Shown here: positions 35,001 to 42,265 of the stretch, piece by piece
Position numbering within the stretch: the first letter of the stretch is position 1
Layout: each line of letters opens with the position of its first letter
Assembly: GCF_006539505.1 (NCBI RefSeq)
Contig: NZ_BJND01000016.1
Location: forward strand, 1 to 64,000
Length of the DNA stretch: 64,000 nucleotides
Direction of reading: 5' to 3'
Source: Streptomyces spinoverrucosus
GTDB taxonomy: Bacteria; Actinomycetota; Actinomycetes; Streptomycetales; Streptomycetaceae
Program-made: the position numbers and the translations under genes
The notes under the pieces: model-generated
Told to the model about the DNA's origin: nothing
The model's database searches: none
What the model saw: the letters and a program-made list of their open reading frames with translations, nothing else

Positions 35001-35824
35001 CGACGGGCGGTTCGGACGCGGATGGGCCGGGCCTGACCCGCCGTACCGTCCCGCTCGCCGTCTCCGCCCTGGACCGCCTGGTCTCGGCCGGCGACTACGA
35101 GGACTTCGCCCGCTCCCGCGCCGGGATCGGCCGGGCGGCGGCCCGCGAACTCTTCGACGGGCGGCGGCGCGTCCTGCACGTCACGGTCGCGGGCACGGAC
35201 GACGTGCCCATCGCCGACGACTCCGACACCCTGCGCGCCCTGCGCGGCGCCCTGACGGAGTATGGCGACCCGAACCTCCCGGTCCGCGTGGACGTCCGCG
35301 AGCTGGTCCTGCTGCTGCTGTCCGCCAAGGTCAAGCTGGCACCCGACCACGCCTGGGAGGTCGTCGAGCCCCGCCTGCGCCAGGCCCTGCTGCGCCGACT
35401 GGGCTTCGAGGGACGGGAGCTGGGCCAACCCGCCCGTCTCTCGGAGGTGCTCGCCACCGCCCACAGCGTGCCCGGCGTCGACTACATCGACGTCGACGTC
35501 TTCACCGGAGTCCCCGCCTCGGCGACCCCGGAACAGCTGGCCGCCCGCCCCGGCACGCCGCAGCCCCAGGTCCCGGCGCACCCGGCGACGTACGACGAGA
35601 AGATCCACACCGTCCGGGCCGACGACGGCGAGACGCTCACCTCGGTCTGCGTCCGCCACGGCATCCCGCTCGCCGAACTGCTGCGCCTCAACCCGGACAT
35701 CACCGACACCCGGCGCCTGCCCAAGGGCCGTTCGGTGTATGTCTTCCGCGGCATCCGCCCGGCCCAGCTCGCCCTGCTGTCGCCGCGTGCCGCGGACACC
35801 CTGATTCTGACGGAGGTCAAGTGA
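32048..35824 (+). CDS. cis12: Large baseplate wedge protein with C-terminal LysM-like domain (Cis12)
   Basis: 1258 aa from GTG 32048. The first residues hold a Cys cluster (HCSCGGACGGH, C5/C7/C11/H14). Then comes ALDYRVGEYGSFLAALLDRL and the helical segment with LGDLLTFHSERIADEAYIRT typical of putative baseplate assembly proteins. A TGPQ/DPQ repeat linker sits near residues 380-400. Baseplate-J type motifs (VTFGDGVNGARLPTGHENV) occur near 930-945. The last ~50 residues (IHTVRADDGETLTSVCVRHG...) read as LysM. It is the second wedge subunit next to Cis11. Confidence 0.86.
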   Translation: MSEHCSCGGACGGHDERLAPAAPHNPPGRTALDYRVGEYGSFLAALLDRLASPAYPALHGLTVRTPDDPAIGLLDATAVLGDLLTFHSERIADEAYIRTANEHRSLALLGRLVGHRPRPGVAAATHLAYTLERDPRAETLPVVIPRGARSHSVPASATEESLTFETSRDLTARWDWNELKVRRRRPALVTPEDLERRSELFVQGTANSLQTGDQLLFVFGEKAGGKRKLLPVAKARVDREDDITAISLPKSAPPTLKELVDEVRRWTAAPAGPGEPGDEPPTPEVPGPRPVSRLIEDIEDQVLAPLRADLDTVKTPERLAARLAEPIERLGEAQVLATPYEDVAAWFEQLHAMLAELAERALELAPVQPDEPTEARTKATGPQTGPQTGPQADPQTGPQTDPRAAAFQTLASVLPALRPTTRRTTGHTPRPATDPARLLTALDPGLGTLYPAWRTAAAPGTPQLLRELLALRVTAAPFGATAPLKPVQDDRGRVIRTADWPLTGAVLTSMRVVYDPAGKVPVRAEFQYVEGSSSDQRAENLPVPQPVNFALGTGQVELSTRSGQDRDLNWLNRRPTDSQEPGVTARLHSGLPERTLFVSRPDENGLVHIGVHNGTSEQIALRPNTAEQFTHGEYEVSVRYTVGTTEPNVEVVIASKPEPVNRRVLQLDTVHNGITVGSWVAIQRPAKGAAVPGDANLDFVTTQVVAARTAAYTNYGITGRGTELTLADPWLDEFDVLLSHIRDTTVHAAGETLRLADEPLGEDVHGNEIELAELYEGLRPGRTLMVTGERGDLPGVTATEVAVIAAADPAVDPQLPGDHVHTRLTLTADLAHRYRRDSVRILGNVVEATHGESREEAIGSGDSDRVNQTFALWQTPLTWLAATNPLGAKPVLEIRVDGVLWHEVDSLAGRGPRERVYITGSTADGRTTVTFGDGVNGARLPTGHENVRARYRFGTGRAANVAADRITQALTRPLGVSAVTNPRPATGGSDADGPGLTRRTVPLAVSALDRLVSAGDYEDFARSRAGIGRAAARELFDGRRRVLHVTVAGTDDVPIADDSDTLRALRGALTEYGDPNLPVRVDVRELVLLLLSAKVKLAPDHAWEVVEPRLRQALLRRLGFEGRELGQPARLSEVLATAHSVPGVDYIDVDVFTGVPASATPEQLAARPGTPQPQVPAHPATYDEKIHTVRADDGETLTSVCVRHGIPLAELLRLNPDITDTRRLPKGRSVYVFRGIRPAQLALLSPRAADTLILTEVK

Positions 35825-37977
35825 TGTCCCGGGACGTCCCGTTCGACAGCTCCCGCGATCCGGACGCGCTCGCCGCGCTGCTGCCCCGCTGGCACCGGCT
35901 GCGCGACGCCGAGGAGGGCGAGCCGCTGCGCGCGCTGCTCGCCGTCGTCACCGAGCAGCTCGACCGCGTCCGCGACGGCGTGGCGCAGGGCTATGAGGAC
36001 CTGTTCGTGGAGACGGCGGCGCCCTGGGTGCTGCCGTACCTCGGCGACCTGGTCGGCTACCGCACCCTGCCCGGTTACGAACGCGTCCTGACCACCGGCC
36101 TGCACGACGGCGGCCGCTCCGCCCTCGCCGAGGCGGTCGCCCCACGCGCCGACGTGGCCGCGACCGTCGCCAACCGCCGCCGCAAGGGCACGCTCCACCT
36201 GCTGGAGGAACTGTCCGAGCGGGTCGCCGACTGGCCGGCGCGCGCCGTCGAGCTGTCCCGGCTGGTGGCGCACACACAGCCGGTCAAGCTGTACGGCGGC
36301 ACAGGGGCCCACCGCGCCGAACGCGGCCGTCTCGCCGACCTCCGCGACGGTGCCGCCCTCGACCTCGCGGGCGGCCCGTTCGGCGCCACGGCCCGCACGG
36401 TCGACGTCCGCCGCGCCGACTCCGGGCGGCGGCAGGGCGGTTGGACCCCGGCCGGGGTCGCCCTGTTCGTCTGGCGGCTGAAGGCGCACGCGCTGACGTC
36501 GTCCCCGGCGTACTGCATCGACCGCGCCCGCAACCTCTACACCTTCTCGATCCTCGGCAACGACACCCCGCTGGTCACCAAGCCGTTCCCGGAGCCGTCG
36601 CCCACGCACATCGCGACCATCGACAACGTCCCGGCGTTCATCCGCCGCCGTCAGCTCCACGACCGGCTGCTGGACTACTACGGCCCCGGCAAAAGCTTCG
36701 TCATCCGGCGCGACGGCGAGGACCAGCCCGTCCCGCCGTCCGACATCGTGGTCGCCGACCTGTCCGACTGGCGCTACCGGCCCAAGCGGGGCCAGGTGGC
36801 CGTCGACCCGGAGCTGGGCCGCATCGCGTTCGGTTCGCGCACCGCGCCCCGGCAGGGCGTCTGGGTGGACTACCACTACGCGTTCGCCGCGGACATGGGC
36901 GGCGGTGAGTACGCCCGGGACGACCGCGTGCCCCGCCCCGACGCGACGTTCTACCGGGTCGGGCCGGGACAGCCGTACCGCCAGATCATGGACGCCTACC
37001 GGGCCTGGCAGCACGACCGGCGGGCGGACCGCACCGGCCCCGAGGGCATCATCGAGATCACCCACAGCGGCGCCTACCAGGAGCAGCTCGACTTCGACCT
37101 CGACCCGGGCGACCGCCTCGAACTCCGGGCCGCCGAAGGCACCCGCCCGGTCGTCCGCCTGCTCGACTGGTACAGCAACCGCCCGGACGCCCTCAACATC
37201 CGCGCGGTGTCCGAGGACTGCGCCCCGCACGAACGCCCGCGCGTCGTCCTCGACGGCCTCCTCGTCGCCGGACGCGGCATCAACGTCACCGGACCGATGG
37301 GCGCGGTCGTCGTGCGGCACTCCACCCTCGTACCCGGCTGGTCCCTGGAACCCGAGTGCGACCCGCACTCGCCCGAGGAGCCCAGCATCGTCCTGGACCG
37401 CACCACCGCCTGCCTCCAAGTCGAGCACAGCATCCTCGGCACCATCGAGGTCATCGGCGACGAGGTCACCGAGGAGCCCCTCGACATCCACCTGCGCGAC
37501 AGCGTCCTCGACGCCACCGCCGACGACCGCGAGGCCCTGTCCGCCCCGGACTGCCGCCACGCCCACGCGGTGCTCCATCTGCACCGCACCACCGTCATCG
37601 GCGAGATCCATACGCACGCCGTCCGGATCGCGGAGAACTCGATCTTCACGGGGCGACTGCACGTGGCCCGCCGCGGCATCGGCTGTCTGCGTTTCTCGTA
37701 CGTCCCCACCGGGTCGCGTACGCCGCGCAGATACCGCTGCCAGCCGGACCTGTCCGGCGGGGTGCGGCCGCTGTTCGTCTCCCAGCGCTACGGGACGCCC
37801 TGGTACGGCCTGCTCGCCGACGGCTGCCCCGAGGAGGTCCGGCGCGGCGCGGACGACGGCGCCGAGATGGGCGCCTTCCACGACCTGTACCGGCCGCAGC
37901 GCGAGGACGGCCTGCGCGCCCGCCTCGCGGAGTACACGCCGGCGGGCACGGACGCCGGGATCTTCTTCGTGACGTGA
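35824..37977 (+). CDS. Phage tail protein I-like N-terminus fused to a beta-helix-like domain
   Basis: A 717-aa protein. Residues ~1-100 (DPDALAALLPRWHRLRDAEE, then APWVLPYLGDLVGYR) match tail protein I/gpI, which links wedges to fibres in phages. From ~400 onward the sequence has short repeated beta-strands (VVLDGLLVAGRGINVTGPMG, VVRHSTLVPGW, LQVEHSILGTIEVIGDEV), as in right-handed beta-helix proteins. No separate fibre gene exists in the cluster, so this could be the outermost baseplate surface. The ATG overlaps the preceding stop by 1 nt. Confidence 0.82.
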   Translation: MSRDVPFDSSRDPDALAALLPRWHRLRDAEEGEPLRALLAVVTEQLDRVRDGVAQGYEDLFVETAAPWVLPYLGDLVGYRTLPGYERVLTTGLHDGGRSALAEAVAPRADVAATVANRRRKGTLHLLEELSERVADWPARAVELSRLVAHTQPVKLYGGTGAHRAERGRLADLRDGAALDLAGGPFGATARTVDVRRADSGRRQGGWTPAGVALFVWRLKAHALTSSPAYCIDRARNLYTFSILGNDTPLVTKPFPEPSPTHIATIDNVPAFIRRRQLHDRLLDYYGPGKSFVIRRDGEDQPVPPSDIVVADLSDWRYRPKRGQVAVDPELGRIAFGSRTAPRQGVWVDYHYAFAADMGGGEYARDDRVPRPDATFYRVGPGQPYRQIMDAYRAWQHDRRADRTGPEGIIEITHSGAYQEQLDFDLDPGDRLELRAAEGTRPVVRLLDWYSNRPDALNIRAVSEDCAPHERPRVVLDGLLVAGRGINVTGPMGAVVVRHSTLVPGWSLEPECDPHSPEEPSIVLDRTTACLQVEHSILGTIEVIGDEVTEEPLDIHLRDSVLDATADDREALSAPDCRHAHAVLHLHRTTVIGEIHTHAVRIAENSIFTGRLHVARRGIGCLRFSYVPTGSRTPRRYRCQPDLSGGVRPLFVSQRYGTPWYGLLADGCPEEVRRGADDGAEMGAFHDLYRPQREDGLRARLAEYTPAGTDAGIFFVT

Positions 37978-37987
37978 GGCGAGAGAC

Positions 37988-38074
37988 ATGAGTGATGTGA
38001 GAAGCGACGTGAGACCGACCGCCGACTTGAACCGCACCATCCTGAACCAGGGGGACCCCTTCCATGCACGCTGA
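37988..38074 (+). CDS. Possible 28-aa upstream ORF before the DUF6519 gene
   Basis: Starts with ATG 37988 and stops at 38072-38074, overlapping the first codons of the DUF6519 gene (ATG 38064) in another frame. The peptide ends LNRTILNQGDPFHAR. It may couple translation across the gap, or it may be chance. There is no independent evidence for a product. Confidence 0.25.
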   Translation: MSDVRSDVRPTADLNRTILNQGDPFHAR

Positions 38075-39593
38075 CCTCTCCCGCCTCACGTTCCGCCCGG
38101 AACGGCACTACTCCGCGGTCGTCGCCCAGCAGGGCCGCGTCCAGCTCGACGCCGACACCAACGAGCAGACGGCGATCCAGCTCCACCAGGCCCGCACCCT
38201 CGCCGCCGACCTGATCGGCCGGCACGGCGGGCCGCGTGACGCGGCCGGTTTCCGGATCGAGTACGTCGGCGGCAAGCACGACCTGGACACCCTGCACATC
38301 CACGGCGGCCGCTACTACGTCGACGGCATCCTGTGCGACGCGGACCGCCCGGTGCCCGGCGTCCCGGTCCTCGACGAGGACGATGAGCAGGCCCCGGAAG
38401 CGCCCGGTCACTGGACGTACTGGGATCAGCCCGACGGTTTCCGCGACCCGGAGAAGCCCGGCGACCGCCTGCCCTCGCCCGCGCAGTCGCCGTTCGTGGT
38501 CTACCTGCACGTCTGGGAGCGCTCGGTCACCGCCGCCGAGGACCCGGCGCTGCGCGAGGTCGCCCTCGGCGCGGCGATGCCCGACACCGCCGCCCGCGTC
38601 AAGGTCGTCTGGCAGGTGCTGCCACTGTCGCTGGCCGCGCTGGAGATCGAGGAGACCGACCCGTCCAAGGAGGTCGTCCGCGCCGCCTTCGACCGCTGGG
38701 CGCAGCGCCAGTCGGCCCCCTCGGCCCGCCTCGCGGCCCGCAGCGAACGCCCCGACCACGCCGACGAGGACCCCTGCCTGGTCAAGCCGGACGCCCGCTA
38801 CCGGGGCCCGGAGAACCAGCTCTACCGCGTCGAGATCCACGCCGGCGGCGAGGCGAAGGACGCCACCTTCAAGTGGTCCCGCGAGAACGGCTCGGTGGTC
38901 TTCCCGGTCGACGAACTCGACGGCATGTGGGTGCGGTTGGCGACCCTCGGGCACGACGAGAAGCTGGACCTCGACGTCGGCGACCACGTCGAGTTCACGG
39001 ACACGGCCTACGCCTCCCGTCTCGAACCCCTGCCGCTGCTGCGGGTCGAGGAACTGGACCTCCCCGGCCGCCGCGTCCGCCTCTCCGCAGAACCGGCGCC
39101 GGGAGTCGGCCGACTCCCGCACCTCCACCCCTTCCTGCGCCGCTGGGACCACCACGAGGGCCCGAAGCGCAAGGGCCGTACGACCGCCCTGCGCGGCGGC
39201 GCCGTCCCGGTCACGGAGGGGGAGTGGCTGCCCCTGGAGGACGGCGTCGAGGTCCACTTCGCCAAGGGCGGCAGCTACCGCACCGGCGACCACTGGATCA
39301 TCCCCGCCCGTACCGCCACCGGCAGCGTCGAGTGGCCCACCGACCCGGCCCGCCGCCCCCTGCTCCAGGCGCCCGCCGGTATCGCCCGCCACTACGCCCC
39401 GCTGGCCCTGGTCAAGGGCGAGTACGGGGCCGTCGACCTGCGCCTCGCCTTCGGCCCGCTGGCCAGCAGCATGCCCGCCGCCGACGAGGCGACGCTGGCG
39501 GCCGAGGACCGGGCGCGCCGCGAGGAGCAGGCGGCCGAGAACCGGTCGCAGACGACCGCCGAGGCGGAGGCAGCCGTGGAAGGAGACAACTGA
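38064..39593 (+). CDS. DUF6519-type eCIS-cluster protein
   Basis: A 509-aa protein beginning MHADLSRLTFRPERHYSAVV, followed by QQGRVQLDADTNEQTAIQ, the DUF6519 signature, also seen in tail-like clusters where it follows the baseplate genes. The rest is beta-rich (YRVEIHAGGEAKDATFKWSR, VVFPVDELDGMWVRLATLG) with an acidic helical end. The function is unknown; it may be a surface protein of the baseplate. AGGGGGA lies 8 nt before the ATG. Overlaps the amidase gene by 1 nt (TGATG). Confidence 0.85.
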   Translation: MHADLSRLTFRPERHYSAVVAQQGRVQLDADTNEQTAIQLHQARTLAADLIGRHGGPRDAAGFRIEYVGGKHDLDTLHIHGGRYYVDGILCDADRPVPGVPVLDEDDEQAPEAPGHWTYWDQPDGFRDPEKPGDRLPSPAQSPFVVYLHVWERSVTAAEDPALREVALGAAMPDTAARVKVVWQVLPLSLAALEIEETDPSKEVVRAAFDRWAQRQSAPSARLAARSERPDHADEDPCLVKPDARYRGPENQLYRVEIHAGGEAKDATFKWSRENGSVVFPVDELDGMWVRLATLGHDEKLDLDVGDHVEFTDTAYASRLEPLPLLRVEELDLPGRRVRLSAEPAPGVGRLPHLHPFLRRWDHHEGPKRKGRTTALRGGAVPVTEGEWLPLEDGVEVHFAKGGSYRTGDHWIIPARTATGSVEWPTDPARRPLLQAPAGIARHYAPLALVKGEYGAVDLRLAFGPLASSMPAADEATLAAEDRARREEQAAENRSQTTAEAEAAVEGDN

Positions 39594-40480
39594 TGGCCAA
39601 GCCACTGAGCGCGTCCAAGATGGTGGAGATCCTCCGCGCGGAGGGCGTGACGGTCCACGAGGTACGCAACTGGCGCACCCACAACCGCAACAGCAAGGGC
39701 CCCTGGGGTCCGGTCAACGGCGTGATGATCCACCACACCGTCACCTCCGGTACCGCCAACTCGGTCGACATCTGTTACGACGGCTACTCCAGCCTCCCCG
39801 GCCCGCTCTGCCACGGCGTCATCGACAAGAAGGGCCATGTCCACCTCGTCGGCAACGGCCGCGCCAACCACGCGGGTCTCGGCGACAGCGACGTCCTGCG
39901 CGCGGTGATCAACGAGACGAAGCTGCCGCCGGACAACGAGGCCGACACCGACGGCAACCGGCACTTCTACGGCTTCGAGTGCGTCAACCTCGGCAACGGC
40001 AAGGACCCGTGGCCGGAGGCGCAGAAGGAGGCCATCGAGAAGGTGGCGGCCGCGATATGCCGCCACCACGGCTGGTCGGAACGCTCGGTCATCGGCCACA
40101 AGGAGTGGCAGCCGGGCAAGGTGGACCCGCGCGGCTTCACGATGGACAGCATGCGCAAGCGGATAGCCGCCCGGCTCGGCGGCAAGCCCCAGCCGCCCGC
40201 CCCGAAGCCGCCCCAGCCCCAGCCCAAGCCGAAGTACGAGCCCTTCCCCGGCAGCGGCTTCTTCCACGTCGGCCAAAGGTCCCCGATCATCACCGCGATG
40301 GGCCGCCGTCTGGTCGCCGAGGGCTGCAGCCGCTACGAGGAGGGCCCCGGCCCCGAGTGGACCGAGGCCGACCGCCGCTCCTACCAGGCCTGGCAGCAGA
40401 AGCTGGGCTTCAAGGGCAAGGACGCGGACGGCATCCCGGGCAAGTACAGCTGGGACAAGCTGAAGGTGCCCAACTCCTGA
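39593..40480 (+). CDS. N-acetylmuramoyl-L-alanine amidase (Amidase_2/PGRP) with C-terminal wall-binding-like module
   Basis: A 295-aa protein. The catalytic domain (about 15-190) has GVMIHHTVT with H47/H48 and GHKEWQPGKVDP with H169 and K171, the zinc and catalytic residues of PGRP-type amidases cleaving the MurNAc-Ala bond. A Pro/Lys/Gln linker (~200-215) leads to a module with WTEADRRSYQAWQQKLGFKG and GIPGKYSWDKLKV, the form of peptidoglycan-binding modules in Streptomyces phage endolysins. There is no signal peptide, so the enzyme stays cytoplasmic unless carried or released. Last gene of the cluster. Confidence 0.92.
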   Translation: MAKPLSASKMVEILRAEGVTVHEVRNWRTHNRNSKGPWGPVNGVMIHHTVTSGTANSVDICYDGYSSLPGPLCHGVIDKKGHVHLVGNGRANHAGLGDSDVLRAVINETKLPPDNEADTDGNRHFYGFECVNLGNGKDPWPEAQKEAIEKVAAAICRHHGWSERSVIGHKEWQPGKVDPRGFTMDSMRKRIAARLGGKPQPPAPKPPQPQPKPKYEPFPGSGFFHVGQRSPIITAMGRRLVAEGCSRYEEGPGPEWTEADRRSYQAWQQKLGFKGKDADGIPGKYSWDKLKVPNS

Positions 40481-40489
40481 GGTGCCGAC

Positions 40490-40520
40490 GGCTCCGCGCC
40501 CGTGCTTGGGGCGCGGAGCC
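40490..40520. terminator. Strong hairpin terminator at the end of the eCIS cluster
   Basis: Perfect 12-bp stem GGCTCCGCGCCC / GGGCGCGGAGCC with a 7-nt loop, 9 nt after the amidase stop and 9 nt before the stop of the convergent aldo/keto reductase gene, so it probably serves both strands. Confidence 0.85.
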
Positions 40521-40529
40521 CACGGGAGA

Positions 40530-41549
40530 TCAGCGGCGCCGCAGCGCCGGGTCGAGCAGCGCGGGCGGAGTGTCGTGCTTCTCGTGCGCGGCCAGGTCGA
40601 CGCCGGGGGCGACGATCGCGTCGATCGCGTCGAGGACATCGGCGGAGAGCACCGTGTCCGCGGCGGCGAGCTGCGCGTGCAGATGGTCCAGGGTGCGGGG
40701 GCCGACGAGCGCGCTGGTCACGGCTGGGTGCGCGGTGACGAAACCGAGCGCGAGCTGGATCAGCGTCAGGCCGGCCTCGTCGGCGACCTTGGCCAGCCGC
40801 TCGACCGCGTCGAGCCGGGCCCGGTTGGCGGGCAGGGCGGTGTCGAAGCGTTCCGGCATGAACGCCGAGCGGTGGGTGGTGATCTCCCGGCCCTCGCGGA
40901 TCGCGCCCGACAGCCAGCCTGAGGCCAGCGGGCTCCACACCAGCACACCCATGCCGTACTCCTGCGTCACGGGCAGCACATGGGCCTCGATGCCGCGCTG
41001 CAGGATCGAGTAGCTGGGCTGCTCGGTGACGTAACGGCTCAGGTGATGCTCGCGGGCGGCCCACTGCGCCTGGACGATGCGGTGGGCGGGGAAGGTCGAG
41101 GAGCCGAAGTAGCGGATCTTTCCCGCGCGTTGCAGGTCGGTCAGCGCCGACAGCGTCTCCTCGTCGCTGGTGCGCGGGTCCCACCGGTGGATCTGGTAGA
41201 GGTCGACGTGGTCGACGCCGAGGCGGCGCAGGCTGTTGTCGAGCGCGGTGACCAGCCAGCGGCGCGATGCACCCTGGTGGTTGCGCTCCTCACCCATCGG
41301 CATGCTCGCCTTCGTGGCCAGCACGAGGTCGTCGCGGCGGCCGGCGATGGCCTTGCCGACCATCTCCTCCGACGCGCCGTCGCTGTACATGTCGGCGGTG
41401 TCGATGACATTGATCCCGCCTTCGAGCGCGGCGTCGACGAGGGCGGTGGCCTCGTCCTGCGTGGTGCGCCCGATCCTGCCGAAGTTCATGGCGCCGAGCG
41501 CGAGGGTGCTGACCTGCACGCCGGTGCGGCCCAAGGTGCGGTACTGCAT
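40530..41549 (-). CDS. Aldo/keto reductase
   Basis: A 339-aa TIM-barrel oxidoreductase. MQYRTLGRTGVQVSTLALG starts the fold; NVIDTADMYSDG carries the catalytic Asp-Tyr, LATKAS the Lys, and YQIHRWDP the His. It uses NADPH; the substrate is unknown. Start at 41547-41549 has GGAGG a few nt upstream. The frame is open to 41831 but the extension crosses the operators and the divergent TetR gene. It is very likely the target of that regulator. Confidence 0.9.
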   Translation of the reverse strand: MQYRTLGRTGVQVSTLALGAMNFGRIGRTTQDEATALVDAALEGGINVIDTADMYSDGASEEMVGKAIAGRRDDLVLATKASMPMGEERNHQGASRRWLVTALDNSLRRLGVDHVDLYQIHRWDPRTSDEETLSALTDLQRAGKIRYFGSSTFPAHRIVQAQWAAREHHLSRYVTEQPSYSILQRGIEAHVLPVTQEYGMGVLVWSPLASGWLSGAIREGREITTHRSAFMPERFDTALPANRARLDAVERLAKVADEAGLTLIQLALGFVTAHPAVTSALVGPRTLDHLHAQLAAADTVLSADVLDAIDAIVAPGVDLAAHEKHDTPPALLDPALRRR

Positions 41550-41579
41550 GACAGTTCCTCCGTGGCATGATGAGCGAAA

Positions 41580-41630
41580 CGGAACCCTGTTCCGGTGATG
41601 GTGACAGCGACGATACGGAACACTGTTCCG
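41580..41630. promoter_or_regulatory. Two perfect 15-bp operators between the reductase and tetR genes
   Basis: CGGAACCCTGTTCCG at 41580-41594 and CGGAACACTGTTCCG at 41616-41630. The arms are identical (CGGAAC/GTTCCG) and the centres are 36 bp apart. They sit in the 115-bp divergent intergenic region, the expected place for autoregulation by the TetR protein and repression of the reductase. Confidence 0.8.
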
Positions 41631-41664
41631 CTTTGCAAGGCTCGATGGCGGAGGGAGCTGCGCG

Positions 41665-42255
41665 GTGAACGCCAGTGACGACAGCGCGGGGCGCACGGCC
41701 CCGCCCAAGCGGAAGGACGCCCGGCGCAACAAGGAGGCCCTGCTCGACGCGGCCGCCGCGGTCTTCGTCACGTCGGGCGTGGACGCGCCGGTCCGCGACA
41801 TCGCGGCCAAGGCGGGTGTCGGGCTGGGCACGATCTACCGCCACTTCCCGACGCGCGCGGATCTGATCATCGCCGTCTACCGGCACCAGGTCGACGCCTG
41901 CGCCGAGGCCGGACCGGCCCTGCTGGCGAGCAGCGCGACCCCGCACGCCGCACTGGCGCAGTGGATCGACCTCTTCGTCGACTTCCTGGTCACCAAGCAC
42001 GGCCTCGCCGCGGTGCTCCAGTCGGACAACCCGGGCTGCGACGCGCTGCACACCTACTTCATCGACCGCCTCGTGCCCGTGTGCACCCATCTGCTCGAAG
42101 CGGCGACGGAGGCCGACGAGATCCGCACCGACCTCACGGCCTACGAGCTCATGCGCGGCGTCGGGAACCTCTGCATCGGCGCGGACAGCGACCCCCGCTA
42201 CGACGCACGCCGACTGGTCCAGCTCCTCATCGCAGGACTACGCCCACCGCACTGA
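41665..42255 (+). CDS. TetR family transcriptional regulator
   Basis: A 196-aa protein with the TetR DNA-binding head near the N-terminus: ARRNKEALLDAAAAVFVTSG, then RDIAAKAGVGLGTIYRHFPT. The C-terminal ligand domain is divergent, as usual. GTG start preceded by GGAGGGAG. Divergent from the aldo/keto reductase across two perfect palindromes, so it most likely represses that gene and itself, releasing on an unknown, perhaps reactive carbonyl, ligand. Confidence 0.92.
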   Translation: MNASDDSAGRTAPPKRKDARRNKEALLDAAAAVFVTSGVDAPVRDIAAKAGVGLGTIYRHFPTRADLIIAVYRHQVDACAEAGPALLASSATPHAALAQWIDLFVDFLVTKHGLAAVLQSDNPGCDALHTYFIDRLVPVCTHLLEAATEADEIRTDLTAYELMRGVGNLCIGADSDPRYDARRLVQLLIAGLRPPH

Positions 42256-42265
42256 CGAAGCCCTC

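Noticed and set aside
10836..40480. Prophage
   Set aside because: No integrase, terminase, portal, capsid or replication genes; presence of Cis15 ATPase, DUF4255 and DUF4157 is typical of eCIS instead.
10836..40480. Type VI secretion system
   Set aside because: No TssJ/L/M membrane complex or ClpV-type unfoldase; the AAA+ protein is of the Cis15 type.
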